A DNA stretch of 64,000 bases from Anaspis maculata (taxonomy: Eukaryota > Arthropoda > Insecta > Coleoptera > Scraptiidae): contig OX421967.1 in NCBI GenBank assembly GCA_949128115.1, forward strand, positions 10,530,070 through 10,594,069, in the 5' to 3' direction. The first letter of the stretch is position 1. Every line of letters begins with the position of its first letter. The notes beneath the pieces were generated by a model. That model saw nothing but the letters and a program-made list of their open reading frames with translations, made no database searches and had not been told where the DNA came from. Both the position numbers and the translations under genes were made by a program. Of this stretch, positions 38,193-51,400 are shown one piece after another.

Positions 38193-41100
38193 TAGTGCGG
38201 TCGGTACGCTGAATGATACTGCACTTTTGGTTCATGGCATGAAACTTGGCATAGAGTTTTGTGAGACCATTTCAAGTAATTTCATCCGATGAGCCAGAAA
38301 AAAAAATCGATGGGGGGCGCTGTACAGTGTACAGCCCCCTTTTTTCAAAATGGCTGCCAAATTTGGGAAAATCACCAAATTGGTCGCCCAATTTCCGGAC
38401 AAGTATCATTTCCATATATTTCGAGGTTGCTGGATCGATTGGCAGCAATATTGACTTGATTGGACCAACGTGGTAGTCGGAAGACCGTTATTTTGGGTCC
38501 AAATTGTCTAAAAACGCGCTTTGGTCAGATAAGTATCATCATAAATCAAATTAATTTTTTCCCAGGCATTTTGGGCCTCTTTTACTGTTTGGTAGTAATT
38601 CGGAATCGACGTGGACAACAAGAAGTGAATTTGTTAAATTTGCAGACAATGCAGACTCTGAAACAGGTTCTTATACGCTTATTTCAATGTATATGTTTTT
38701 GTCAAAAGGCCATCGTTATCTAAGGAAGGAGAGCTGAATAGGCCACATAACAAAGCCGACATAGTTCACATTCTAGAGGAGCTCTTGGGAGATACCAGAT
38801 GTTTGCCTTCATGTTCTGACTGCATAATCTACGATGGTGCCACCTTGGTACATGCTACTCCGCCAAGATTGTCCTCTAAGTTTGAGGAGTATATGAGCAC
38901 AGAGTTTCGGCGTCACGTTGTTCAAGACATTGAAAAAGTTAAAGCAAGCAGGGTGGACTTTGTATGGGACCTTTATAAGGTCAATAGTCTAAAAACTTCA
39001 ACCAGAGCAAGCAGAGGATGTGGCTCACGTCGACAGGTACATTACCTACAATGAAAGCTTTTGAAAAAAAAATACTCCTCATTCATTCTTTCTTCTTGAG
39101 TTCACGTCACTTTCAAAATCCAATATTCAATAGGTGGCAGCTCCCTTGAGGCTACCCAACAGCTGGTCGGATTTCTTAAGGAACTCGGGAAATAAACAGG
39201 AACTCTTCCATATGCTGAGTACCTACGTTCTCACAGAATTCCATGATATACATATCGTGACTAATTTGGATCAGGTATTCCCTTTTCCATTATACAATTA
39301 TTTGCGACGCTTCTTTGTAACTATCAATCGAACTGCAGAACTTCAACACCTTTTCTTTTTAGACCATCAGATCAGCTGGGAACTTTCGGACATCTTTTAC
39401 GGGGTTGTCCTTGGCTGCGACAGAGGAAGCTGATGGTAGGATTATGGCTCACGCAAAGGATATGACTATCCATGGCGCTCAGTCGATTCTCATTTGTACT
39501 GTTGACTCCGATGTTGTGGTCCTTTCAGTTTCCTACTTTTTTGAACTTGAAATTTTTGGACTGCGTGAGCTCTGGATTCTATTTGGCACAGGCCGTACAA
39601 AGCGGTATATACCAGTACACCTGAATGCCTGCCATGACACTTTCGGTGAAGAAAAGGCCACTGCATTACGAGGATTTCATGCATTTACCGGTTGTGACAC
39701 CGTGTCATCTTTCATGGGAAAGGGAAAAAAGTCGGCAGTGAAAGTGTGGAAGAGCTTTCCAGATAGTACTGCCGCCTTTTTAGCCATTTCTAGACCTACC
39801 TCTTCTATTAACCATGCTACATTCAGTGTCCTAGAGAAAAGTTTGTGGCCATCCTATACGGGACGAATGAAAGCAGAGACTTGAACGAGGCACAAAAGAA
39901 TTTGTTTATGACAAAAACAAAAACTCTTGACAAATTACCACCGACTCAGTCGGCATTGCGACAGCACATTTTGCGGGCAGCGTTTCAGGCTGGTCAAATT
40001 TGGGGGCAAGCCGGTGACGTGAACCCCGATATCCCATCTCCCTCCAAGTGGGGTTGGGAGCAGACGTCAGCAGTGTGGACACCGACATGGACAGATTTAC
40101 CACCCATATGGGAGTCTATCAAAGAACTTGTCAAGTGCTCATGTACATCAGGCTGCAAAGCAAGTAGCAGGTGCTCTTGTAGAGGAGCAAATATACCTTG
40201 CACACAATGTTGTGCTGGGTGCAAAGGAAACTGCAGCAATTCAAGCCAACCACGGTCAGTTTAATATTATTTCGGCAATTTTTCCCTCGTCTGGTTACTT
40301 CTGATTTTTACTAACGAAGTTTTACTTAATTCCAGTGTGGTCGTCGAAGACAAAGAAATGCGTGAAATATGATATTATCGAGGACTAATAGATAATGATG
40401 ACTAGATACTTCTAGTTCAATATAATGAGAATTCTGTAGATGGTTATTAGGTATAACTTCAATTTTTTTTTTATAAAGAGTTCACACTCGAGTTCACATT
40501 ATTTACATAAACTTACACTGTGTACCTATGCTCGTGCTATGAAAAAAGATATACATCTATCACCACCACTAAACTTCAAGAGGAGTGCTAGTTTTTACTT
40601 CCGGTCGGTTGAAAAATACTCTTGTACCAATCAATATAGCTACCAAGCGACAAGGTACCCTCAAAATGCTTGGAAAAAATAGTATATTCGATTTCGGTCA
40701 AGATTTGACCGAAACTCTTCTTTTACACCACTTAAACAAAGGAGAACGGTGCGTTAAGGCTTTTCGGTGATTCAATTGAGTTGAAATTACTAGATACCAG
40801 TTGATCTTATATCCTTGAAAATAAGTAAATTATACTTCTTTCCACCATACACCATGAGAGCTAATTTCAATGAATTAAAAAAAACAATTCGATATTTTTT
40901 GCCGTTTTTGAGGTAGGATGTGGGGCTCCAGGGGCAATGTGGTGGCTCTGGTGAGGCTCTTGGAAAAACAATTCCACAAATTCATATTTGGTGATGACTC
41001 TTTTGTCACCTTCATCGATTTCAGAGCACTACCAAACAATAAGACGCCCCCGAAATGCCCGGAAAATAAATTGGTTTTGCTTGAGATTTAATCGAAACTC

Positions 41101-41425
41101 TTTTTCACCATTTTAGTCAAAAATAACCGTTCTACGACCTCCACGTTGGTCTGGTTAAGTCAATGTTGCTGTCAATCGATTCAGCATCCTTGAAATACAT
41201 TGAAATGAGGTTTTCCGGCAAACTGTGCGACTGATTTGGTGATTTTTTCAAAATTCAGGCGCCATTTTGGAAAAAGGAGGCTGTACAGCGCCCCCCATCG
41301 TTTTTTTTTTCTGGCTCATCGGATGAAATTACTTGAAATGGTCTCAAGGAACTGTGTGCCAAGTTTCATTGCATGAACCAAAAGTGCAGCATATGTCCCA
41401 TTTTTGTGTTCTACCGACCGCACTA
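38193..41425 (+). mobile_element. 3.2-kb TIR element carrying a nuclease-like gene
   Basis: TAGTGCGGTCGGTA at the left and TACCGACCGCACTA at the right begin terminal inverted repeats that stay alignable for about 300 bp. Shared blocks include GCACTTTTGGTTCATG, TTTCAAGTAATTTCATCCGA, GATGGGGGGCGCTGTACAG and, at the inner limit, GGACCAACGTGG against CCACGTTGGTC. ATA lies on both outer sides and could be a 3-bp target duplication. Between the repeats are one plus-strand gene with introns (38666-40371) and a non-coding right part with a loose internal duplication (around 40600-40750 and 41030-41140). No DDE transposase was recognised. Confidence 0.7.
38666..40371 (+). pseudogene. FEN1/XPG-like nuclease gene of a TIR element, frameshifted
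   Basis: Exon-like blocks: about 38666-39036, 39134-39274, 39363-40255 and 40335-40371, with GT-AG borders. The protein has IIYDGATLVHA, a block VDFVWDLYKVNSLK followed by basic residues, EEADGRIMAHA, then TVDSDVVVLSV, then FTGCDTVSSFMGKGKKSA, and a Cys-rich tail starting CSCTSGCK (13 Cys, resembling a CXC domain). The order Asp, Glu/Asp pair, DSD, GCD plus a Gly-rich turn is what a PIN-fold 5' nuclease with a helix-hairpin-helix shows (inference). I recall similar unnamed proteins in many invertebrate genomes. A frameshift between about 39838 and 39846 breaks this copy. The true start is not visible. Confidence 0.55.
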
Positions 41426-42491
41426 ATAAGAAACCAATCAGTGCCAGGAAGCACATATCGGAACCCATAGAGGACCCATTGATATTTATTTGGTTTGTAA
41501 TGGTCATTGACAGCAGATAGTTGATGTCAAGTAATTGACAAAAAACTATGCAAAAAACTAGCCACCAGTAGAAATAAAAATCAAAACAAGTATTTCTTTA
41601 TGAAACATTTATTATCATTACAATTAACTGCATTTCACATTCTCTACATCACACGTATGGACTCAGTTTAAATAGAAAATGACAGTTTTTCATGAAAATC
41701 GCAATGGATATTATAACAAATGGTATTTATATACAAAAATATCTCTTATACAAAAGACAAACATTCACACACATACATACAGCACAGCTTTGGAATGTGT
41801 TTGCGAGGTTGTTACGAAAGCCCTTCACACAAGAATAAAACGTCCTCAAGCTGTATTTCAAAGCTTTTATCCTAAGTATGTTTTTTCTTTATTTTTCTGA
41901 CAAAATTGAAATGATAACTTCATTAAAAAGACAATTTATGCAAAAAAATACTGTTCGGAACACACCTCTTTAGTGTAGTATTTTCACTACTTTGTTGAGC
42001 AAAAATTCCAAAAAAAATTCGTCTAACTAAAATTACACTAGATATTAATATCACAATAAATATGGGATCAAGAGGTCCAGGCCTTGGTTCTAAAACGCAC
42101 CAAAGTTAAATATGAGCTCCTTTCTCTTGTTTGTAAATTGTTCTAACCCTCTTCAACCCCGCCCGTTTAGTAGGAATAAATAAAAATTTGAGCGCGTGCT
42201 AAAATCTAAGACATCACAATTACGAGTTAAAACAATAAATAACAAAATTGTCTTTATATGCCGCGCGGTTCAAAATTAATCGTCTGTGCCGCCAGGCTAA
42301 ACAAGCAAAGTAATCACAATTTGCCGCTTGCAAATTTACGACACAGTTATCACTGTTACCATGACAGCTGTCAACCGTGACAGCGATTTAAAATTATGCG
42401 GCACACGCCCTGTTTGTTGGAAGCGGCGAAGACGATGAATTTCGAACGCACGCATCTCCTAAAAATTTTTCGTTGCGGCTGAACAATTGGT
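41426..42491. other. Region downstream of the CD36 gene
   Basis: It probably contains the 3' UTR of the minus-strand CD36-family gene. Minus-strand AATAAA occurs at about 41887-41892 and 41609-41614, but which is used cannot be told. No other gene was seen. Confidence 0.4.
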
Positions 42492-45400
42492 CTAAACGTC
42501 GTCTTCTTTCATGTCTTGGAATTCCTGAAAGCTCAGTTCTTGATTCAAGGGAGCCACCAGCGAGCTGAAATACACCTCGAGTTCTTTGGCAGTCATGCCG
42601 GTGCGTTTTTCAGGAATGTAGCTGGACAGCTTACGTTCGATGTTGATTACGAACTCGTCTTCCATCCAGGAACTGTGGTGCACTTTGGAAGAGCTGGATT
42701 TTCGCTTGAGGAATTTGTAGATCGACGTCAGCAAGAAGATGGCGCCCGTGATGAAGAAGAAGTACATGATGCCCCGTTCGACGGTCGGCAAGACGGTGAG
42801 GTAGAGGCGGAAGCGGGCCTCGAGGAAGTCTGGCAAGCTGTACATTCTCTGCAACAAGAAAATATTCATTGTTAGAACTTCCTCGTTTTTTTTTTCGCAA
42901 TTCAGTTATCAAATGTTGAGTTCTTTGAAACCAATCGAAACAGCAGTTTGGAATGAATGTCAAGAAGGCGAAAAATAAGAAATCTTGTACGAGAATCAAA
43001 ACGATGATAAAGCTTCAAAACTCAGAAGAAATGACAAAATAATGTCAAAATCTGCAAGAAAATATTTGTAGCGACTTTTATACGAGTCTTGGGGATACCT
43101 CCTGCGATTTGCTTCAAATTCTATTGAGCCAGAGCTCCATAATTTAGGACCAAGATTTCAGTTCCAGTAATTAGAACACCCTTAAGCTTTTCTCCAGTTG
43201 AACACCCTTAAGCTTTTTTATTATTTAAATTTGAACTTTTAATTGCTGAAGCAGTTCTGTCAGCTTTTTATTTCTTTGGCAAATTACTATTTTAACATAA
43301 AAAAAATCAAAAATGCAAAACTGCAGAAAATGCAGAAATTTTCAATTTGCTTGGTAGGTACCTAAGTATATTATTTTGAAATTCAAATCCTTTTCCATTC
43401 GGACACTTCAAACAGGTTCAATGTTCGATATTTGAAAAAAAAACAATTGAGAACGAGGTATCCGCAGAGTTCACTTTCCGGACCTCTTCTTTCCGACCCA
43501 TTTCAACTTTTCGAGTGTTTTCAAAGCAGTTTCCAGATCTCTGTGTGAAATTTGAGCGGGAGACTTACGATTTCGGTCCAGAGCAGCGGCAAGATCATGT
43601 TGTCGAAGCGTTCGACGTTGGCGATGGTTTTGATGTTGCCCAGCGCCATGTTGATCTGGTATCGGACGGCAAGATCGAGCGGCAGGCCAGCTTCGGGCTG
43701 GACCACGAAGTACGACTTGTGCTTCTCCGGATCGGGATTGACCCCGTCGATTCTGCTCTTGAGGATCGGATCGCCGCCCAAATAATGGGGATAGCTGAGG
43801 GCTATCGGGAAGCCGTAGTAGCAGCCGTGGACGTCGAGCAGGCCGGGTGGCAGGCACTTGCTCTGGTCCTTGCAGAAGCACTTGTTGTCCGGGTTGGTGG
43901 CGCCGTTGTCGTCGGCGTCGTCGACGAAGTTGTACACGTAGGCCTTGAGGCCGTTAGCCACGGTTTCGTTCACTTTGACTAGGGCCTTGGCACGACACAT
44001 GCTCTTCCTGAAGAAGAGGAGCGTCTGGTTGGGCTGGATGAAGCCGGGGAACTTGGTTCCGTCGGAGGCGTTCTGGATGTTGCCGCAGGGGTTGTCCCAC
44101 TGGGGTATTTTGGTTTCGCCCCTGTAAGTGTCGATGAGGCCGGTCTTTGAGACGTCGTCTTCGCCAGTGTAGACGGTTTCGTAGTCGCCGTCAAACTCAT
44201 ACATCTGGAACAAAGCAAGGAGAAGTTTAGCTTCAGCCTTGAGATTGCAAAGAAAATCAAACCGACTGCGGTTTGAGTCCTGTCAAAAATTTTGACAGCG
44301 GAACGAGGTTTTCGGCAACCACGTCAAGGCGCGCCGGGGCTTTTGATGAATGCATCAATGTTTTTGACAAACTTTTTGGACTTTTGGTTTCACAATATCT
44401 CCGGTTTCCAGGCCCGAATGTCTTATTTTACAGCTCCTGACGTTTGTTTTGAATATATATTTTTCAAATTACAAATGACTATAGTGATTTATAAATTAGG
44501 ATGTTCTTGAGCGCATGGAGAGTTTCCATGGAGTTTCAAGAAACATGTGGTTGTCTCTCTACCCGATCTGCGCCTACGCGTTGAATTTTTGATATGATCT
44601 CACAGGGTTCACTTTCGGGACCACTCTTTTCGTTAATGCAATTTTCGAGTTCAAACTTGATTTTCAAAGTTTGGAAACGGCAAAATACTTGAGAATTCGA
44701 GGAAACTCATCAATTTCTGATGCCAGAAAAAATTCTTGGGGAAAAAATGGAACATTTTATGCTTTCCAATTTTTTATTTTGGATTGTTTTAGCAGTTCCG
44801 GGAATTCTCATGACGTGCCTAAGTAGATTGAAACTCACCCTATCGATCAATCCCAGCTTGTCGAAGTAGATCCAACTGGGCATCAGTTTGTTTCCCAAGG
44901 TCATCAGCGTGCTCTTGTATCCAAACATGAACTCTTTGGCCGTCATTTCGATTAGCGGTTCTGACTTTGTCTGTCTAATGAGCAGATTCAAGCCGACCCT
45001 GGTGAAGTACGATTCATCCGACACGACGTGCGCTATGCTCTAGAAAGAATAGAGAAACAAACATTAAATAAGAACATCATGACCACATGTCATATAAAAT
45101 TCAAGCTCGGACATAATCAACATTCTTTACATTACCGATACATGCAATTAAAAATTATTCTTGATGCATTCTTTTTTCTTCTAAATTCCTCAGTCTTGTG
45201 AGAATCAGGTCAAGGTTGTCTGGATTATCGTACGACAAAACATGTAGGCCTTAAGGGTTAAAACGTTATGCAAAGTGTTACGTCACTGTTTTGTGTGAGA
45301 TATAAGAGAGATTTCTTGTGCATGTTTCAGCTGGAAGCGTGTGTTGACGCGCGCCAAAGATTGAAAGTAAAAGTTTCTTGAGGTAGTACACTATAGTACC

Positions 45401-48400
45401 TACTATACGCTGTTGTAGTGAATGGTTAACGCTTTGACTCGGCGTTTAGCGCCAACGAAATGAAAGTAAAAGTGGACGAGACCGGTGTGTGTTGTGCGAC
45501 TGAGATGTGAACTTGAAAATTATACACTGTTTGGATATAAAATGAAGAAAGTAGGTTTCTCGTCTCACGGCTCTTGTTCGTTCACACACCAAACGTTCGA
45601 GAAACATGTACCGTTCGAGTCGATTTATAGGTCAAGGAGATTGCTTTTAGGGAAAAAATTGTTACGAAAATTTGAAATACGTTTTGAATCTTGTTAAAGG
45701 GCAAAAAGAGAAATTTGAAGAATGCTATTCGTGCCTGCCTGTGCAAAGAAGACGTTTGGATAACAAGTGCCGTTCAATTGGGTCAAGAAGGAAGTTTCGA
45801 ATCTTGGTGTGTGCGAGTGTGCGTTCGTAAGGCTGCTGTCTGTTCGCTCAGAGCATTTAGTTACGTTGGTGCTTATCCAACTAATCACTTGGATAATGCT
45901 CAGGCACATAATACTCTTGAAATGTGACATTTGCATTTTAAGTGGTCTTCTCTTTTTGCAGTCCTTCCTTGGTTGATCTTATTTGATTTTTCATACATTT
46001 TCATGTATGAGATTCCACATTTCACACATTTAATTTGTTCAATTACACCGTAGACTAGTCGAAATAAAAACAAAAAATAAAAAATGAGCTGCCAAAATTT
46101 TCTATATTTTTGAAAATGTGAGAATTGAAGAAAAGAAAGAAATCGTAGAAACCTTGGGAATGATCTTTAGAACAATCCTTGTAAAGCTGGTTCAATTCGG
46201 CTAAGCATTTTGAGAAATAAGTAATTAAGAAAATCTGTTAGGTAACAAACACACCCTTAAGACTAACTTATTATGAGCTGAATATTTTTTACGTGAAGGT
46301 AGGTTTAGCCAAAATCGAATGAAATATCCATTTAAAGTCTTTAAGTGAAGCGACAAGTGAAAATAACATAACTTCAAATAAAACGAAGTCCTATCAAAAC
46401 TTTGTGATGATCGAATTTTTGGCTTAAGGGTGTTCACCACTACGACCAAAATTATTTCCACCATGCTGTCCTTGTTTTCCAGCCGATCGTTGGAAGATTT
46501 GCACACGTTGTTCTTGAATCAACAACAAAGTGGACTACGAATCAAATTCCACGAAGAATAACTTGGAAATGTTTCGAATTTTCACAATGCAATCACTGCA
46601 TTTTTCTCAATTAACTCGCAAAAAAGCGTTCGCAATGACCCATATTCCGAAGATATTTCGGCGCAAAACCGCACCGAAAAAACCCGTACAGCTATTATCC
46701 AACGCACACCTCTCGCGGCTATGCATTTGTCTCCCTTTTCAAGATCGCACCATTCATCCAATATACTTTCACCTTTTGTTGCATAATCTCATGTAGCACG
46801 GCGCAGTACGAGAGCTCGTTCGGAATATCATTGGAAATTGATCAAACACTCTTCAATTGCACAAATATCGATATAAACAATGCGACTAGAAGTAAAAAAA
46901 AAGTTACAAAACATCGTCGAGGTCGACCGTGCTTTTTTTCCAAACGGCTCCATTAGAAAAGCACGCCCCTGTACAGGACATCCACCTTTCATAAGAAACA
47001 CACTACATATCCGACATGCAACGTACAACATTGACATTGAAAAATGACAAGACTCTACGTAGGTACGGTGCTAATGAGAGCAATTGGAGAGAACCATCAG
47101 AAACGAGGTTAGATATATCTATAATTCTTCCGCATTTGCTCTTTTTCATGTAAGTAAGCAAATGTTATACAAGTACTTGCGTTTTCCGGATAACGAGTGA
47201 CACAGTGCAAGCAGAAAAAATCAAATATTTGTTTCTTTTGCGAGCGAGAGAGGAAACAAGACTTGTATGGATTTCTTCGCGATTTACTGAAATGGCACAC
47301 TAAACTTGCGAAATCTAAAGCTGCACACCATGCGAGATATCTACCTATACCAGTAAAAGTTATATAACCTATCTATTTATGTGTATATGTACATAATAAT
47401 TATTGGGAAGAAAACAAGTCTTGTGCAGCAAATATGTTGAGACAAGACACAATCTTGCCCAACTTGAACTTTTTTCAACATCAGAGGTGATGCTAATTGG
47501 AAGCGAACTGGTCCAAAACGTTGCTGAATTCGCAATCGTCTGCAACTGAAGATCAAATCTCTCGTTTCTTCGCAAGATTGCTCCTTCATTCCTTTTAATT
47601 CAACTACAGCACAAGTCTTGCAAAAATAACCAAATATGCAACTCGAGATAAATTATAAAAGGAGAAATGTCTTCCTCAAGAATTCAGGTGATTGAGGTTT
47701 TTTCAGGGGTTTAGCGCGGCATAGTTGCTATTTGGAAACTGCATCAAATATCCGAGCAGTAGGCTGAAGCCCCCGGGCTGTCACTGCTTAGCAGTTGTAA
47801 GTGTTGTAAAAAAATCAAGCATGCGTTAGATGAAACATTCCTTCGGGTGTCATTGCTTATTACTCTCGTGGTGAAATACGAAGTTGGCCTTGAATACTGC
47901 ATGTTCTGGTTTAGGATTGAGGAAAAAACCGTTGAATTTCGAAATTCAGCGGCAACCAGTTATGACTAAAAAGGTGGATGCTGAGCTAGTTATGATTTTT
48001 TTCAGCCTTGTGTGCGAGATATGAACTGGAACTAATATTGGTTTATTGATAAAATGTGCAATAATCAAGTATCAATCATTTAAAAACGAGCTTTAATGTA
48101 TTGAAAAGGTCTCTAGTTACTTTGAAGTATGTCATCAGCGCTGCTCTAAGCACGGTCACTTTTTATTTTCATAACTGATTCAGTAAGTCAAAATAATGTT
48201 CGGCATATTTGAAAAATTGGGACACAGCCCCATTCGCAACAATTGAGACAATGACCCGTGAAAGTTCCGTGACAATACCTTGTAAAGTCTTGCGGTTATT
48301 CTGAAAATCATTCTTATAAGCGCAGCGAACGGCCTTAAGCTTCAAAAATAAATATATTTAGAAAACCGAATGGCGATTCGTACAATATGACACCACATTT

Positions 48401-51400
48401 CTTTGTTGTAGAAGGTCTCAAACGGGCGTCTGAACTCAAGTCTGAATCCCGTTTTGTCAATTTTCAAAAATTCAACAATTTTGACCAAAATTATGTAATT
48501 CTCTCTCTAAAACTAATTTTTTGCCTCATTTTGCAATGCCTCCAAAAGCAGTTACGAAGATAACGTTCGAATTTCGTGAGAAACGCCAAAGTTCACTCGC
48601 CAATAGTTTTAGTGAAGAACACCCTCAAGTCTTAGAATGGAATAAATTAAGGAAATCAAATGAATTGAAGATTCAATTCGAATGTGCATGATTATATTAT
48701 ATAGTTTTTACTTGAAGAAGCTTCAAATCAAGCTTGTTGAATAATTGAAGCCTTTTCGATTCATGAAAGGTTAGAATTTGTGAAAGCTTAAGGGTGTTTC
48801 TTGCTGACAAACTAGACTAAAAACACTTTTTGCCAGCAAAATTACGCTTCTACTTCACACATTGACTATATCATTTTTCATTTTTATGAATCCATTTGAG
48901 TATATATTTCAGATTCTTGACAATGTTGCGAAGCTTGAGGGTGTTTCTCACTACAATGATCTTGACAAAAAATTTGCCTTGCTAATGCGAAAAGCAAAAC
49001 GACCACCAAGTTCTAACGACTCTGTTTGCGGGAAATCCTCAATAAACACCCACTTCATTTTTTCCTTTCCGGAAACGTCCTTCAGACAACCGACAAAAAA
49101 GAAACATTTATAAAATTCTCGTAATTCACTTACTTTTTCCCCTCTGTCTTGACAAGCTCATCCGTACTAATGGAAAATTCTACATGTATATTATAATGAT
49201 ACCCAGACTAACCTTGTTACAAGCAATTATTACCGAGTTTTTGTACGGACAGTAATTATATCATAAAGTATCGGGAAGTTTGCGCAAAATTTCCGTTTCC
49301 AATAAAATTGACATTATAGGGACGCAAATGCAACTGAATTGGGAAATTGTATTATGAGAAAAAGACTTACGAGTAAGGCAATGTTCGGCAAAATCACGAG
49401 GTCGTCTTCTTGTCTGCCTTCGCTTAGTTCGGGCACCCAGACCAGAGGGTGTCTCGGCACGGTTGTCACTGTCATGTTGTCATTAAATGTAACGTTGTCG
49501 TGCATCAGCAGTTCTCTGGAAAGAAAAAGTGAGGTTGAATCAAGTTAAACTTCACGAACATTTCTAAAGCCAATCACTGCTTGAATCTAACTAGGGTAAT
49601 GATTACAGGGCATGGAATACCCTTAAGAGATTGATTAAGTCCGGATACTTCTGATTGAGGATTAAGGGTGTTGTCAATCTTCAATTATTCAAGTAGAAAC
49701 AAAATCAGCACTATCAGAAATCTCGAAATCGTTTAGAAAGAAGTGAAGAACACCCTTAATTCAAGTGCGAAATTTGATGCCAATCAGTGCAAAATTGTGG
49801 AAGCTGCTCAGTATCAAACACCCTTAATAATTGAACTTTTATTGATTCCAAATACGAGTAAAATGAAGAAAGTATTGATAACCGTTTATTTCGCTCATTT
49901 CGCGTCAATTACTGTAAAACCTAGAAATAATTTGGGTGGGATTAAGCAGTAAGCACCTTTAAGGGCGGAGAAGACTCTTAATTTAAGGGTGTCGTCAAGC
50001 TTTCTACTCAATAAAATCTTTTCTTCGTTGCGTTATGACCGTTACTTTGTAACATGTCTTGCACAGAAGACAACCTAAGGAACAACGTCTCATTATAGGG
50101 TTATGAAGCTGATGAAGAAAAAAATTTAGTCATAACACATCCTTTTTACATAAGACTATGCCCCAGAACACAAATATTATGTCACTCATTATTACACTTC
50201 CGAAAACTGGACTGGATTTTTTCAATGTGTAAGCATTAATATAAAAATTTACGTAAGGCCTTGAGCGGAAAAGTTTTTTTTCAATACAGCCATGTGTATC
50301 TTTTTTTCTGCTCATCGTGCTCTAACAACTACCTACCTACCTAACAAAGTAAAAGACAGTTTCCGGGGAAATTGAGGACGACGTCAATTTTTTCCGTTAT
50401 TTATTATTTAAGATTGAAGATCATTATTTTAGCAGAGCGCTGCAGCGGATCTAACGAGGATATCGCGTTTTGTACCAGCAGCAGTGGGCCGTGCGTTCCG
50501 ATCGTTTGTTTCTCTCGCGACTGGCAAGGAAGAAATGTTGAGGCATCGAAGTAGGCCTTAAGCCGGTCATTATGTAATTGCGGCGTTCATCTGTTACGGT
50601 TATGCTTACACTTTCTTCGTCGGCGAGATCGAAAGCGCCGCGACCTTGACCGCCATTCGCCAGATTCGAAGAAATAACCTCAAATTTCAGTTTTCGATAA
50701 CTGCCCTCACTAAATAATGTGACATTATGCCGAAACAAAACACTTTTATGAATAAATCAAAAACAGAATGGCATTCCACTTTATTTACCGTTGTCCTATT
50801 CTAAATGTGTTTGCTCAATAATTTTATTCTTATTGATGTTTTTACCGCTCGTGCTTTTAATTATTATTGTCCATAATGCCACCTTTAAATTAGTATTGGT
50901 ATTAGAGACTTTAAGCGGTTGTTGTAAAACGTTTTAGAAGGAAGAACATGATGCAATTTACAACGTAAATAAATTTCTTATTTCACAAAATGCTAGGGTA
51001 CATGTAAAACATATGCCTTGTCTCTTTAATTGTTTTTTCTCCTGGTATGTACTAAAAAACTTATATAAATGACTGTAATAACGTAAATTGTTTTAGTGTT
51101 TTTTGTTGTTGCATTCCCATAATGCATAATAAATCAACGGCTGGTTGGTTAATCGGAGAGGAACGCGTCCTTGGTTTTTATATCCTGATTTGATTTTCTT
51201 TTGTTTTTCATCAAAGTGATGTTGAACTATTTTCAGTTCAAACAACTTTCGTGTTCAATTTTCAAAATATTAACAATGCACAACCCTTAAAAATCGCGCT
51301 CAGAATCATAATGTAACAATTTGGAATCGTATTTCGCACGTATGTCATGTTTATTTACAATTTCTGAGGGGAAACTCAAAAGAGCTACCCTTAAATTAAG

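Noticed and set aside
43471..43982. Arg/Pro-rich minus-strand frame and plus-strand frame
   Set aside because: They are out-of-frame and antisense readings of CD36 exon 6, whose correct frame has family motifs.
50451..50738. 95-residue minus-strand frame as an extra CD36 exon
   Set aside because: No fit to the receptor family, and flanking exons already join in frame without it.
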